Under the pieces are notes generated by a model. It saw only the letters and a program-made list of their open reading frames with translations, did not search any database and was not told the DNA's origin. From assembly GCF_004015795.1 (NCBI RefSeq), contig NZ_ML137218.1:1330311-1394310 (forward strand): DNA of 64,000 bases. Reading direction: 5' to 3'. Below, in pieces: positions 36,163 through 47,100 of the stretch. Both the position numbers and the translations under genes were made by a program. This DNA comes from Falsirhodobacter deserti (lineage in GTDB: Bacteria > Pseudomonadota > Alphaproteobacteria > Rhodobacterales > Rhodobacteraceae). Position 1 is the first letter of the stretch, and every line of letters begins with the position of its first letter.

Positions 36163-37284
36163 ATGACCGAGACAGTTTTCACCAATGCCACGCTGGTGCT
36201 TCAGGATGAGGTGCGCCAAGGCGCGCTGGTGATCCGCGACGGTCTGATTGCCGACCTGGGCACAGCCACGCGAAGCGGGATCGACTGCGGCGGCGACCTG
36301 ATCGCGCCCGGCCTGATTGAACTGCACACCGACAATCTTGAACGTCACATCCAGCCCCGTCCCGGCGTGGACTGGCCCCATGCAGCCGCAATCGCCGCCC
36401 ATGACGCCGAATTGGCAGGCTGCGGCATCACCACGGTGTTTGATGCGCTGCGTGTCGGATCTATCGCCAGCGGCGAAGGGTACAAGCGATATGCACGTGC
36501 CCTTGCAACCGAAATTCTTGCAGTGCGCCCCCACCTGCGCATCAGTCACCGCCTTCACCTGCGGGCCGAGATGTGTTCCGAAACCCTGATCGACGAGCTG
36601 GCGGAATTCGGGCCCGAGGATGACATCGGCATCGTCAGCCTGATGGATCACACGCCCGGCCAGCGCCAGTTCCGCGACATGGAAAAGTTCACGGCCTTTG
36701 TGAAGGGCAAGCGCGGCATGTCGGATGAAGCGTTCCAGCAGCACATATCCGGCCTTGCGGCCCTGCAAAGCCGGTTCGGCGCCATGCATCAGGCTGCAGC
36801 CGTTGCCGCTGCCCATCGCTGGGGCGCCGTGCTGGCCAGCCATGACGACACAACGCGGCAGCAGGTCGAGACCTCGGCCCGCCATGGCGTGCAGCTGGCC
36901 GAATTCCCCACAACGCTGGAGGCGGCAAAGGCCAATCGCGCCGCGGGTATTCACAACATCATGGGCGCACCGAACCTGATCCGCGGCGGCTCCCACTCCG
37001 GCAATGTCGCCGCGCAAGAGCTTGCGGCGGCGGGGCTGCTGGACATCATCTCGTCCGATTACGTTCCAGCGGCGCTGCTGGCTTCGGCAATGATGCTGGG
37101 CGGCGTCTGGGACGATCTGGCGCGCGGCTTCGCCACCGTCACCGCCACGCCGGCCAAGGCGCTTGGCCTGACGGATCGGGGGCGGCTGGCCCCCGGCCTG
37201 CGCGCCGACCTGATCCGCGTGGCGCGGCTTAACGGCCAGCCCCTCATGCGCGGGACATGGGTGGCCGGCCTTCGCGTGGCCTAG
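36163..37284 (+). CDS. phnM: Alpha-D-ribose 1-methylphosphonate 5-triphosphate diphosphatase
   Basis: 373 residues, amidohydrolase fold. PhnM removes pyrophosphate from ribose 1-(alkyl)phosphonate 5-triphosphate in the C-P lyase pathway. Motifs: LIELHTDNLERHIQPRPGV near residue 52, VSLMDHTPGQRQF, LASHDDTT, and HNIMGAPNLIRGGSHSGN near 265. The rest of the C-P lyase set (phnGHIJKL) is not in the window, so it is either elsewhere or this phnM is orphaned. It converges on and overlaps the M48 gene by four bases. Confidence 0.93.
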   Translation: MTETVFTNATLVLQDEVRQGALVIRDGLIADLGTATRSGIDCGGDLIAPGLIELHTDNLERHIQPRPGVDWPHAAAIAAHDAELAGCGITTVFDALRVGSIASGEGYKRYARALATEILAVRPHLRISHRLHLRAEMCSETLIDELAEFGPEDDIGIVSLMDHTPGQRQFRDMEKFTAFVKGKRGMSDEAFQQHISGLAALQSRFGAMHQAAAVAAAHRWGAVLASHDDTTRQQVETSARHGVQLAEFPTTLEAAKANRAAGIHNIMGAPNLIRGGSHSGNVAAQELAAAGLLDIISSDYVPAALLASAMMLGGVWDDLARGFATVTATPAKALGLTDRGRLAPGLRADLIRVARLNGQPLMRGTWVAGLRVA

Positions 37285-37994
37285 AATGAACGGCCCATCT
37301 GTGCCGCCTTGCGCCGCACCACCGCGATGCGGTCGGCATTGGCGGGGTGCGAGCCAAGGAACCGGTCGCCCGGGTCAGGCAAACGCTGGAAGAAGCCAAG
37401 TCCCTTCACGGGATCATAGCCTGCGGTGATGGCAATCTCGGCGCCAAGGCTGTCAGCCTCAAGCTCGTGGCTTTTGGAATAAACACGCCCACCAAGACCC
37501 GCGCCCACATCCGTCAGGGTTTCGGGGTCGATCCCCGCGATGGAGGCCGCGATGCCGCCAAGCAGCGCCCCTGCCGTGGCGCTTTGGGCCTGCCGGTCCA
37601 GATGGCCAAGAATGTGGTGCGCCGCTTCGTGGCCCATCACAAAGGCCAGTTCGTCCGTGTTGCGCGCATCGTTCACCAGCGCCGTGGTGAAACGGATGAT
37701 CGGGCGCCCCCGCGAATCGCGCGACTGGTACGCGTTCGCGATATTGCCCTGCGACGTATCGATGGAGATCAGGAAGTCGCAGTTGCTCCCCCGCGTCCGC
37801 TCGCGGCACACCCGCTCCGCCACGGGTTCGATCCTTGATTGCGCCGCGTTGAACGCGGATCGCGCCGCCGAGGGGCTGAGCTTCGGCCCCGGATCGGACA
37901 CCTGCATCGGCGGCCGCTGCGTCACCTCTTGCTGCGGCAACGGTTCGCATCCGGCAAGGGCAAGAGCCGTCAACACCAATCCCAGTTTGCGCAT
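37281..37994 (-). CDS. M48 family metalloprotease, lipoprotein
   Basis: 237 residues. The lipobox LALAGC places the lipid-bearing Cys at 16. The zinc motif is HEAAH at residues 122-126, and SKSHELEADSLGAEIA supplies the third ligand. These are the features of periplasmic Ste24/BepA-like peptidases for outer membrane protein quality control. Short compared with BepA, lacking the TPR part. Overlaps the phnM end, which is likely incidental. Confidence 0.9.
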   Translation of the reverse strand: MRKLGLVLTALALAGCEPLPQQEVTQRPPMQVSDPGPKLSPSAARSAFNAAQSRIEPVAERVCRERTRGSNCDFLISIDTSQGNIANAYQSRDSRGRPIIRFTTALVNDARNTDELAFVMGHEAAHHILGHLDRQAQSATAGALLGGIAASIAGIDPETLTDVGAGLGGRVYSKSHELEADSLGAEIAITAGYDPVKGLGFFQRLPDPGDRFLGSHPANADRIAVVRRKAAQMGRSF

Positions 37995-38092
37995 CGCATC
38001 CTCCTGTTCCGCGTTGCTGCTGGATATAGGACGCGTGCCGCCACGCCAATATTCCAGTGGCGGCCCGGCCTCATGCGTCCTAAGCTTTTCCC

Positions 38093-38329
38093 ATGTTTAC
38101 CATCGAGCACGAATTCGACGCGACGACTGTCACCCTCATCGACGAGGGAAGCCCCGATCTGCAGGAGGACGTGACCATCCACGCCTTCGATGACCAGATT
38201 ACGCTGGAACAGGTTGATCCCGTCACGCATGAACCCCAGCGCATCGTCCTGTCGATGGTGCAGCTTCGCGATCTGGCAGCGGCGCTGAACCTGCCTGAAG
38301 GCAGCTATCGCGTGACACGCGGAACGTGA
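38093..38329 (+). CDS. Conserved hypothetical protein, 78 aa
   Basis: Small acidic, soluble protein with alternating strands (VTLIDEGSPDLQEDVTIHAF, then QITLEQVD) and a final helix (LSMVQLRDLAAALNL). Short proteins of this kind occur in Rhodobacteraceae; no function known. Divergent from the M48 gene. Codon use is normal for the window. Confidence 0.65.
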   Translation: MFTIEHEFDATTVTLIDEGSPDLQEDVTIHAFDDQITLEQVDPVTHEPQRIVLSMVQLRDLAAALNLPEGSYRVTRGT

Positions 38330-38365
38330 ATTGCGCGGGATGTTTCGGCGCTGTAGATTGCGCGC

Positions 38366-38983
38366 ATGATCCGCATCCTCGCCTTTCTGTTCCTGCTGCT
38401 TCCCCTTCCCGCTCTGGCGGAAACGCAAACCTGCACCACATCCGTGGGCGGGCAGCGGCTTGGCCTGTTCTTCGACGAAGGCGATGGCGCGGTTTCTTCC
38501 AACCGGACGCGGCGCGAGGCGATCCTGGGCGGCTGGGGCAAGATCGACTGCCCGGCCTATGTCACCCTGCGCTATCTGACGCCGGATCTGACCGATGAAC
38601 AGCGTGGCCTCTTCTGCCTGCAATGGGACCGGCGGGCGAAAACCTATTCCGGCTATTCCGAGGGGGAGCGGGACGCCTATCTGCGGTGCCGTGCCCCGCG
38701 CAAGACGTTCTGCGAAAGGGTCAACACCTCGGTTCAGACATCGCTGGCGGTGGCCGGGCTTGCCGATGCCCCCGAAGGCAGCGAAGGTCTGGTGAACGGC
38801 GTGCAGGCGGTGACACGCCCGGGCGGTGCGGTGGTTCTGTCCGGCGCGGGCGCGGCCGTGCAGCAAACCGTCGCCTCGGCCTCGGGGGCGGCGGGCGCGG
38901 CACTGGCCACGCCCATCGGGCTTGCCGCTGCAGCCGTCAGCGTGGTTGCCGTGGGCGGTGCCGTTTACTTGTGCAGCGAGTGA
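38366..38983 (+). CDS. Exported protein of unknown function with C-terminal membrane segment
   Basis: 205 residues. Signal peptide cleaved after ALA (near 18). A cysteine-containing globular region follows (CTTSVGG, DCPAYVTL, FCLQWDRR, RCRAPRKTFCERV), then an Ala/Gly-rich C-terminal third with a hydrophobic helix (ATPIGLAAAAVSVVAVGGAV) ending in CSE. The layout suggests a periplasmic protein held in a membrane. Follows the 78-aa gene after 36 bp; possibly in one transcript. Confidence 0.65.
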   Translation: MIRILAFLFLLLPLPALAETQTCTTSVGGQRLGLFFDEGDGAVSSNRTRREAILGGWGKIDCPAYVTLRYLTPDLTDEQRGLFCLQWDRRAKTYSGYSEGERDAYLRCRAPRKTFCERVNTSVQTSLAVAGLADAPEGSEGLVNGVQAVTRPGGAVVLSGAGAAVQQTVASASGAAGAALATPIGLAAAAVSVVAVGGAVYLCSE

Positions 38984-39036
38984 CTTGACGGCAGGCGGCC
39001 CCCGCCCCACACCCTTCCCCGATGAAGGAGATGTCC

Positions 39037-39612
39037 ATGCCGCAAGCCCGTCCCGCCGTGACCGAATTCCTGCTGACGCGCCGTTCGCATCCGCCAAAAA
39101 CGCTGATCGCGCCCTGCCCCAGCACCGAGCAGCTTCTGCCGATACTGGAAGCGGCGGTTCGCGTGCCCGATCACGGGATGCTGGTGCCGTGGCGCTTTGT
39201 CGTCATCGCCCCCGAAGCAATGCCCCGCCTTGCCGACCTGGCCGAAAAGCGTGCGACGGATCTTGGGCTGGATGATGAAAAGCGCGCCAAGGGCCGGGCG
39301 CAGTTCGATATCGGCAACCTTGCAGTGATGGTGGTCGCCAGCCCCAAGCTTTCGGACAAGATCCCCGAGATGGAGCAGACGCTGTCCGCCGGTGCCGTCT
39401 GCGTTTCGCTGCTGAACGCGGCACTGGCGGCGGGCTGGGGCGCAAGCTGGATCACGGGATGGGTGTCCCATGATCGCGGCTTTGCCGAAGGGATGGGGCT
39501 GGCTGCGAACGAATGGATCGCCGGTATCGTGCATATCGGCACGAAAGGCACCGCCCCGGCAGAACGTCCGCGGCCCGATGTCGCCAGCATCACGACGTGG
39601 CTGGGCGCATGA
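39037..39612 (+). CDS. Nitroreductase family protein
   Basis: 191 residues. FMN-dependent NAD(P)H oxidoreductase fold: the start TEFLLTRRSHPPKTL, PDHGMLVPWRFVVI, and the C-terminal GWGASWITGW. Resembles the YdjA subgroup of small nitroreductases. The start is the third ATG (MPQARP) because AGGAG (39026-39030) is correctly spaced from it. Ends overlapping the EI24 gene by 4 bp. Confidence 0.9.
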   Translation: MPQARPAVTEFLLTRRSHPPKTLIAPCPSTEQLLPILEAAVRVPDHGMLVPWRFVVIAPEAMPRLADLAEKRATDLGLDDEKRAKGRAQFDIGNLAVMVVASPKLSDKIPEMEQTLSAGAVCVSLLNAALAAGWGASWITGWVSHDRGFAEGMGLAANEWIAGIVHIGTKGTAPAERPRPDVASITTWLGA

Positions 39613-40301
39613 TCCTTGCCGCGTTTTTCCGTGCCGTCGGGCAGGCGCTGGACCCGCGCTTTCGCCGCGTCCTGCTCATGGGCGTCGGGCTTACCATCCT
39701 GCTGCTGATCGCGATCACGGCCCTGTTCGTCTGGGGGATCGGGGTGCTGGTGCCCGACACAGTCAGCCTGCCATGGATCGGCCCCATAGGCGGGCTGGAC
39801 TGGGTGGCCGGTGCCGGCGGCATCGTGGTGATGCTTGCCGCCTCCGTCTTCCTGATGGTTCCGGTGGCATCGGCCTTTACGGGGTTCTTCCTTGAGGACG
39901 TGGCCGAAGCGGTCGAGAAGCGGCATTATCCCCACCTGCCCGCCGCAGCGCCCCTGCCCTTTTTGGAGCAACTGCGGGAAAGCGCCAGCGCCTTCCTGCT
40001 GCTGATTGCGGTGAACACGGTGGCACTGGCGGCATATGTCTTTGCGGGGCCGCTGGCGCCGGTGCTGTTCATCACGCTGAACGGCTGGCTGCTGGGGCGG
40101 GAATACTTCACGCTGGTGGCAATGCGCCGCGTGGGCCGGGCCGAAGCGAAGCGGCTGCGCCAGCGCCACATTGCACGGGTCTGGCTGGCGGGGGCACTGA
40201 TGGCGGCACCGCTATCAATCCCGATCGTGAACCTGATCATGCCGGTGCTGGGCGTGGCGACGTTCACCCACATCTATCACCGGCTGCAACGGGGGGCCTA
40301 G
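39609..40301 (+). CDS. EI24/CysZ-like membrane protein
   Basis: 230 residues with about five membrane helices (VLLMGVGLTILLLIAITALF near residue 23, and others near 65, 125, 145 and 195). EI24 domain (CysZ superfamily): FTGFFLEDVAEAVEKRHYP and LNGWLLGREYFTLVAMRRVG. CysZ imports sulfate; in alphaproteobacteria without adjacent cys genes the role is unproved. Translationally coupled to the nitroreductase gene. Confidence 0.85.
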   Translation: MILAAFFRAVGQALDPRFRRVLLMGVGLTILLLIAITALFVWGIGVLVPDTVSLPWIGPIGGLDWVAGAGGIVVMLAASVFLMVPVASAFTGFFLEDVAEAVEKRHYPHLPAAAPLPFLEQLRESASAFLLLIAVNTVALAAYVFAGPLAPVLFITLNGWLLGREYFTLVAMRRVGRAEAKRLRQRHIARVWLAGALMAAPLSIPIVNLIMPVLGVATFTHIYHRLQRGA

Positions 40302-40321
40302 GCCTCCCGCCGCGCAACGCG

Positions 40322-40341
40322 GCCGCCGCTTTCGCGGCGGC
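40322..40341. terminator. Hairpin between EI24 gene and aspS
   Basis: Perfect 8-bp stem GCCGCCGC / GCGGCGGC with a 4-nt loop (GAAA on the minus strand), placed between convergent stops. No T-run. Confidence 0.5.
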
Positions 40342-40347
40342 GCCGGT

Positions 40348-42120
40348 TCATTCCTTCGGAATGACGCGCAGGCCCAGCTCGCGAAGCTGCTCGTTCATAG
40401 GCTCCGACGGGGCGTTCATCAGCATGTCTTCGGCGCGCTGGTTCATCGGGAACATGATGACCTCGCGGATATTCGGCTCATCGGCCAGCAGCATCACGAT
40501 CCGGTCGATGCCCGCCGCGCAGCCGCCGTGGGGCGGCGCGCCATAGCGGAACGCCTTGACCATGCCGCCGAAGCGCTTTTCCACTTCCGAGTTCGGATAG
40601 CCCGCAATCTCGAACGCCTTGAACATGATCTCCGGCTTGTGGTTCCGGATCCCGCCCGAGATCAGCTCGTACCCGTTGCAGGCAAGGTCGTACTGGTAGG
40701 CGTGAACCTTCAGCGGATCGCCATTCAGCGCCTCCATCCCGCCCTGCGGCATGGAGAAGGGGTTGTGGCTGAAATCGATCTTGCCGTCGTCGGTCTTCTC
40801 GTACATCGGGAAATCGACGATCCACGCAAAGCGGAAGCTGTCCTTTTCCGTCAGGCCCAGTTCCTCGCCGATGACGTTGCGGGCGCGGCCTGCGACAGCC
40901 TCGAACGCGTCCGGCTTGCCGCCAAGGAAGAAGGCGGCGTCACCCTCGCCCAGGCCAAGCTGCTGGCGGATCGCCTCCGTCCGCTCCGGCCCGATGTTCT
41001 TGGCCAACGGACCGGCGGCTTCCAGACCGTCCGCACCCGCGCGCCAGAAGATATAGCCCATGCCCGGCAGGCCCTGGCTTTGCGCGAAGGCGTTCATGCG
41101 GTCGCAGAACTTGCGGCTGCCACCGGTGGGCGCGGGAATGGCACGGATCTCGGTCCCCTCCTGCTCCAGCAGCTTGGCGAAGATGGCAAAGCCCGATCCG
41201 CGGAAATGATCGGACACGACCTGCATTTTGATCGGGTTGCGCAGGTCCGGCTTGTCCGAGCCGTACCACGCCATTGCGTCACGATAGGCGATGCGCGGCC
41301 AATCGGTATCAACGCGCTTGCCGCCGCCAAACTCCTCGAAGATGCCCTGGATGACGGGCTGCACGGACGCGAACACATCCTCCTGCTCCACGAACGACAT
41401 CTCGATGTCCAGCTGGTAGAAGTCGGTCGGCGAACGGTCGGCGCGCGGATCTTCGTCGCGGAAGCAGGGTGCGATCTGGAAGTAACGGTCGAAGCCCGCC
41501 ACCATGATCAGCTGCTTGAACTGCTGCGGCGCTTGCGGCAACGCATAGAACTTGCCCGGATGCAGGCGCGACGGCACGAGGAAGTCGCGCGCACCTTCGG
41601 GACTGGAGGCGGTGATGATCGGCGTCTGGAATTCGTTGAAGCCTTGGTCCCACATCCGGTTGCGGATCGAACGGATCACGTTCGAACGCAGCATCATGTT
41701 GCGGTGCAGCTTTTCGCGGCGCAGATCAAGGAAGCGATAGGTCAGGCGCGTTTCTTCGGGATAGTCGACTTCGCCGAAGACCGGCATCGGCAGTTCGTCC
41801 GCCGCGCCCAGAACGTCGACGCCGCGGGCATAAACCTCGATCTCGCCCGTGGGCAGCTTGGGATTCACGAGGCTGGCGTCGCGCGCCTTCACGCTTCCTT
41901 CGATCCGGATCACCCATTCGGCGCGGACCTTTTCCAGATCGGCAAAGGCTGCGCTGTCGCTGTCGCAGATCACCTGCGTGATGCCGTAATGATCGCGCAG
42001 GTCGATGAACAGCACGCCGCCGTGGTCACGCACGCGGTGCACCCAACCGGACAGGCGCACATCCTGCCCGACATTTGCGGTGTTCAGATCGGCACAGGTA
42101 TGGCTGCGATAGGCGTGCAT
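40348..42120 (-). CDS. aspS: Aspartate--tRNA(Asp/Asn) ligase
   Basis: 590 residues, bacterial type with GAD insertion. The N-terminal anticodon-binding OB fold begins [12 protein letters not shown], with [19 protein letters not shown]; class II motifs include [39 protein letters not shown] and the C-terminal [17 protein letters not shown]. The species lacking AsnRS use such enzymes non-discriminately; that cannot be decided here. The start MHAYRS is by homology. Confidence 0.96.
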   Translation of the reverse strand: MHAYRSHTCADLNTANVGQDVRLSGWVHRVRDHGGVLFIDLRDHYGITQVICDSDSAAFADLEKVRAEWVIRIEGSVKARDASLVNPKLPTGEIEVYARGVDVLGAADELPMPVFGEVDYPEETRLTYRFLDLRREKLHRNMMLRSNVIRSIRNRMWDQGFNEFQTPIITASSPEGARDFLVPSRLHPGKFYALPQAPQQFKQLIMVAGFDRYFQIAPCFRDEDPRADRSPTDFYQLDIEMSFVEQEDVFASVQPVIQGIFEEFGGGKRVDTDWPRIAYRDAMAWYGSDKPDLRNPIKMQVVSDHFRGSGFAIFAKLLEQEGTEIRAIPAPTGGSRKFCDRMNAFAQSQGLPGMGYIFWRAGADGLEAAGPLAKNIGPERTEAIRQQLGLGEGDAAFFLGGKPDAFEAVAGRARNVIGEELGLTEKDSFRFAWIVDFPMYEKTDDGKIDFSHNPFSMPQGGMEALNGDPLKVHAYQYDLACNGYELISGGIRNHKPEIMFKAFEIAGYPNSEVEKRFGGMVKAFRYGAPPHGGCAAGIDRIVMLLADEPNIREVIMFPMNQRAEDMLMNAPSEPMNEQLRELGLRVIPKE

Positions 42121-42245
42121 CACGCTCCCCTTTCCACGAGGCTTTGGTTCGCGTCGGAGGAACACCGCCTGCCGCGTGAAGTCAAGTCGTCAAGGCCCTG
42201 TCACATTCCTATGTTTGAAGGGCGCGACAATCAGGAGTAACGACC

Positions 42246-43154
42246 ATGGACGACACCTCTGCCCGCGACTGGCTGGAAGCGGAACTTGCCGATACGCTGG
42301 ACGAGGACTACGAGCTGGAGCTGGAAGACGCACAGCTCTCTCAGGAAATCGCGAAGATCTACAAGAAGTCCCACCCCTCGCGGATCGACCGGCTGGATTA
42401 TTTCCGCAACCTGATCCGCCTGCAATCGGAGTTGATCCGGCTGCAAAGCTGGGTGCAGTATCACAAGGAAAAGGTCGTCGTCATCTTCGAGGGGCGCGAT
42501 TCTGCCGGCAAGGGCGGCGTCATCAAGCGCATCACCCAGCGCCTCAATCCGCGCGTGGTGCGCACGGTCGCGCTTCCTGCGCCTTCGGACCGTGAAAAGA
42601 CGCAGTGGTATTTCCAGCGCTATGTCCCCCACCTGCCCGCAGGCGGAGAGATCGTGCTGTTCGATCGCAGCTGGTACAATCGCGCAGGCGTGGAACGCGT
42701 GATGGGCTTTGCCGACGAAGATCAGGTAGAGCAGTTCTTTGAGGATGTTCCGGAATTCGAACGGATGCTGGTCCGGTCCGGCATCAAGGTGGTGAAATAC
42801 TGGTTCTCCATCACCGATGAAGAACAGCAGATGCGCTTCCTTATGCGGGTGCATGATCCGATGAAGCAGTGGAAACTGTCGCCGATGGATCTGCAGTCGC
42901 GCGTGCGGTGGGAACAGTACACGAAGGCGAAGGAACAGATGTTCGCACGCACGAACATCCCCGAAGCGCCGTGGTATATCGTTGAAGGTAACGACAAGAA
43001 GCGCGCGCGCCTGAACTGCATCGACCACCTGCTGACGCTGTTCCCCTACGAGGATGTGCCACACGAGGATATCAGCCTGCCCGAGCGCGTGTTCAACCCC
43101 GACTACGAACGCAAGGTTCTGCCGCCGGAACTTTACGTGCCGTCGAAATACTGA
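42246..43154 (+). CDS. ppk2: Polyphosphate kinase 2
   Basis: 302 residues, single PPK2 domain. Transfers phosphate between polyphosphate and nucleotides. Walker A-like VVIFEGRDSAGKGGVIKRI near residue 80, Walker B-like EIVLFDRSWYNRAGVERVMG near 140, and a lid region. An acidic N-terminal extension (DTLDEDYELELEDAQLS) is present. Preceded by a CAGGAGTAACGACC site. Single gene. Confidence 0.95.
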   Translation: MDDTSARDWLEAELADTLDEDYELELEDAQLSQEIAKIYKKSHPSRIDRLDYFRNLIRLQSELIRLQSWVQYHKEKVVVIFEGRDSAGKGGVIKRITQRLNPRVVRTVALPAPSDREKTQWYFQRYVPHLPAGGEIVLFDRSWYNRAGVERVMGFADEDQVEQFFEDVPEFERMLVRSGIKVVKYWFSITDEEQQMRFLMRVHDPMKQWKLSPMDLQSRVRWEQYTKAKEQMFARTNIPEAPWYIVEGNDKKRARLNCIDHLLTLFPYEDVPHEDISLPERVFNPDYERKVLPPELYVPSKY

Positions 43155-43172
43155 TCGATCGGGGCGGCCGCG

Positions 43173-43835
43173 TCAGAACGGCCGCTCCACGTTGCCGGCA
43201 TAGAAATAGATGCCAAGGCCGACGGTGAAGATGATCAGCCCGGCGATGGAGTGCATGATCCACGCCATCGGGAAGCTGCGCCGCACCGAATGGGCCCAGG
43301 CGAAGACGAGCCCGCCCACAAAGGTCATCACCATGACCACTCCGTTCCAATACATCAGGTGGGCCAGCGAAAAGAGCGCTGCATTCAGCATCATCCCCTG
43401 ATTGCCCGCTGGCATGATGTCGCGATACCGGCGGAACCACAGGGCACGGAACACGATCTCCTGCGGCAGGGCGGACAGCAGCGGATAAAGCAGCGCGATG
43501 ATCAGCAGCCTGTGCGGATGGTTCAGCAAGGTTGCAAACATCCGTTCAGGTGCGGCGAGCTGCATCACGATCACGCCAGCCACCAGCGTCACGGCCGACA
43601 ATGCCGCCACCGCCTTCCAGCTGATTGCCCGCCATCCGCCCAGAAGCTCGTTCCAGTGAAACCCCGGCGTTGCCCAAAGCAGCGCCAAGCCGGCAAGCAT
43701 GAAGACGAACAGGCATTCGAACAGCCGGTCGGGCGGCATGAACATCGCGACGGCAACCGGCACCACCACATAGAACCCGATGAACTCTGCCCAAAGCAGA
43801 AGCCGCGGGGCCCCGATCTCTCGTGCGTCCGACAT
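43173..43835 (-). CDS. CPBP-family intramembrane glutamic endopeptidase
   Basis: 220 residues with about seven membrane helices. The three CPBP (Rce1-like) motifs appear: PQEIVFRALWFRRYRD (motif 1, with Gln-Glu in place of Glu-Glu), FSLAHLMYWN (motif 2) and the final MHSIAGLI. Such proteins cleave membrane-embedded peptides or proteins; the target is unknown. Start MSDAREIG has an AAGGGAACTGCA site. Converges with ppk2. Confidence 0.82.
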   Translation of the reverse strand: MSDAREIGAPRLLLWAEFIGFYVVVPVAVAMFMPPDRLFECLFVFMLAGLALLWATPGFHWNELLGGWRAISWKAVAALSAVTLVAGVIVMQLAAPERMFATLLNHPHRLLIIALLYPLLSALPQEIVFRALWFRRYRDIMPAGNQGMMLNAALFSLAHLMYWNGVVMVMTFVGGLVFAWAHSVRRSFPMAWIMHSIAGLIIFTVGLGIYFYAGNVERPF

Positions 43836-44129
43836 TGCAGTTCCCTTGCTGGCTGTGCTGAACAAAGCTGGTCATCCGGTCCGCCACATCAAGACATCAC
43901 ACCCCAAGGTGATCGTCCGACCATGCCGCGAAGCCCCCTTCGGCAGCGCGCCGCAAAAGGCACCTGACAACCCCGCGGCGGGGCCCAGGTTCCCACTGAT
44001 GCACGCACTTGCCGGTTCAGGGTTGCGCGGGGGCGCGACATCACTATAAACCGCGTCAATTTGCATAATCCCTGCCCGACTCCGACCCTGTCCGCATGGA
44101 CTTCGGGGGGCAGCCACATGGGGCCAAAC

Positions 44130-47100
44130 ATGCCGAAAAGAACCGATATCACCTCCATCATGATCATCGGCGCAGGCCCCATTGTTATCGGCCAGGCGTG
44201 CGAGTTCGACTACTCCGGCGCACAGGCCTGCAAGGCGCTGCGCGAAGAGGGTTACCGGGTCATCCTGGTGAACTCCAACCCGGCCACGATCATGACCGAT
44301 CCGCAGTTGGCCGACGCCACCTATATCGAGCCGATCACCCCCGAGGTTGTTGCCAAGATCATCGAGGCCGAGCGCCCCGACGCCCTGCTGCCCACCATGG
44401 GCGGGCAGACCGGCCTGAACACCGCCCTGGCCCTGGCCGACATGGGCGTGCTGGAAAAGTTCAACGTCCAGCTGATCGGTGCCAACCGCGAAGCCATCGA
44501 AATGGCCGAGGACCGCAAGCTGTTCCGCGAGGCGATGGACCGTCTGGGCATCGAAAACCCCAAGGCCACCATCGTTGCCGCCCCGAAACTGGCAAACGGC
44601 AAATACGACATCAATGCCGGCGTTGCCGAGGCGATGGCCGCGATCGAATATGTCGGCCTGCCCGCCATCATTCGCCCCGCCTTCACGCTGGGCGGTACGG
44701 GCGGCGGCGTCGCCTATAACCGCGACGATTATGAACGGATCGTGCGGTCGGGCCTCGACGCCTCGCCTGTTGCGCAGGTGCTGGTGGATGAAAGCCTTCT
44801 GGGCTGGAAGGAATACGAGATGGAGGTCGTGCGGGATCGCAACGACAACGCCATCATCGTCTGCTCCATCGAGAACGTCGACCCGATGGGCGTGCATACG
44901 GGCGATTCCATCACCGTGGCCCCTGCCCTGACGCTGACGGACAAGGAATATCAGGCGATGCGCAACGGCTCCATCGCCGTGCTGCGCGAGATCGGCGTTG
45001 AAACCGGCGGCTCCAACGTGCAATGGGCGATCAACCCCGCCGATGGCCGCATGGTCGTGATCGAGATGAACCCGCGCGTGTCGCGCTCCTCGGCGCTGGC
45101 ATCGAAAGCGACGGGCTTCCCTATTGCCAAGATCGCCGCGAAGCTGGCCGTCGGCTATACGCTGGACGAGCTGGACAACGACATCACCAAGGTCACCCCT
45201 GCCAGCTTCGAACCGACCATCGACTATGTCGTCACCAAGATCCCGCGCTTCGCGTTCGAGAAGTTCCCCGGATCGAAGCCCGAATTGACCACCGCCATGA
45301 AGTCGGTGGGAGAAGTGATGGCCATCGGCCGGACCTTCCACGAATCCATGCAGAAGGCCTTGGCCAGCCTTGAAACGGGGCTCAGCGGTTTTGACGAGAT
45401 CGCCATCGAGGGTGCGCCGGAGAAGGTTGCCATCATCAAGGCGATCAGCGCCCAGACCCCCGACCGCATCCGCCTGATCGCACAAGCCATGCGGCACGGC
45501 CTTTCGGATGATGAGATCCAGGCCGCGACCAGCTTCGATCCGTGGTTCCTCGCCCGCATCCGCGAGATCATCGAAGAAGAAGCAAAGATCATCGCCGGCG
45601 GTCTGCCCGCCGATGCCGAAGGCCTGCGCCGCCTGAAGATGTTCGGGTTCACGGACGCACGTCTTGCCAGCCTGACCGCCCAATCCGAGGAAGCCGTCCG
45701 CAAGGCGCGCCGCAGCCTTGGCGTTACCGCCGTGTTCAAGCGCATCGACACCTGCGCGGCCGAGTTCGAAGCCCAGACGCCCTACATGTATTCGACCTAT
45801 GAAAGCCCGGTTCAGGGCGAGGTCGAGGACGAGGCCCGCCCGTCGAACGCCAAGAAAATCGTCATTCTTGGCGGTGGCCCGAACCGGATCGGCCAGGGGA
45901 TCGAGTTCGACTATTGCTGCTGCCATGCCTGCTATGCGCTGTCGGATGCGGGCTATGAAACCATCATGGTCAACTGCAACCCCGAGACGGTTTCAACCGA
46001 TTACGACACGTCGGACCGCCTGTATTTCGAGCCGCTGACGCTGGAACATGTGCTGGAAATCCTGCGCGTGGAGCAGGAGAATGGCACGCTGCATGGCGTC
46101 ATCGTGCAGTTCGGCGGTCAGACTCCGCTGAAACTGGCCCATGCACTGGAAGAAGAAGGCATCCCGATCCTCGGCACCACGCCCGACGCGATCGACCTGG
46201 CCGAGGACCGCGAGCGGTTCCAGCAACTGCTGAATGATCTGAACCTGAAGCAGCCGGTGAACGGCATCGCATCTTCGGACGAACAGGCGCTGGCGATCGC
46301 CGACCGTGTGGGCTTCCCGCTGGTCATCCGCCCCTCCTATGTTCTGGGCGGTCGCGCGATGGAAATCGTGCGCGATATGGATCACCTGAAACGCTACATC
46401 ACCAATGCCGTCACGGTTTCGGGCAAGAACCCCGTCTTGCTGGACAGCTATCTGACCGGCGCGATCGAAGTGGACGTGGATTGCCTTTCCGACGGCCAGA
46501 ACGTCCACGTCGCCGGCATCATGGAGCATATCGAGGAAGCGGGCGTCCATTCGGGCGACTCTGCCTGCTGCCTGCCGCCCCACTCGCTGGATGCCGAAAC
46601 GATCGAGGAGCTGAAGCGCCAATCGATTGCCATGGCACGCGCACTGAACGTGGTCGGCCTGATGAACGTGCAGTTCGCCATCAAGGACGGCACGATCTTC
46701 GTACTGGAAGTGAACCCCCGCGCATCGCGCACCGTGCCTTTCGTGGCCAAAGCCACCGACAGCGCCATCGCATCCATCGCGGCGCGCCTGATGGCGGGCG
46801 AGAAACTGGACACCTTCCCGCTGCGTGAAGCCTATCCGGCAGGTGTCGGCCCCGACACCTCGCTGCCACTGGCGGATGCAATGACGCTGGCAGATCCGAT
46901 CACGCCGTGGTTCTCGGTCAAGGAATCCGTGCTGCCCTTCGCCCGTTTCCCCGGTGTCGATACGCTGCTTGGGCCGGAAATGCGGTCCACTGGCGAGGTG
47001 ATGGGCTGGGATCGCACCTTCGCGCTGGCCTTCCTGAAGGCGCAGATGGGTGCGGGCACGCACCTGCCCGAAGAGGGCCGGGTGTTCTTCTCGGTCAAGG

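Noticed and set aside
40528-42240. 570-codon open frame antisense to aspS
   Set aside because: aspS has all class II synthetase motifs; the opposite frame has none of any family.
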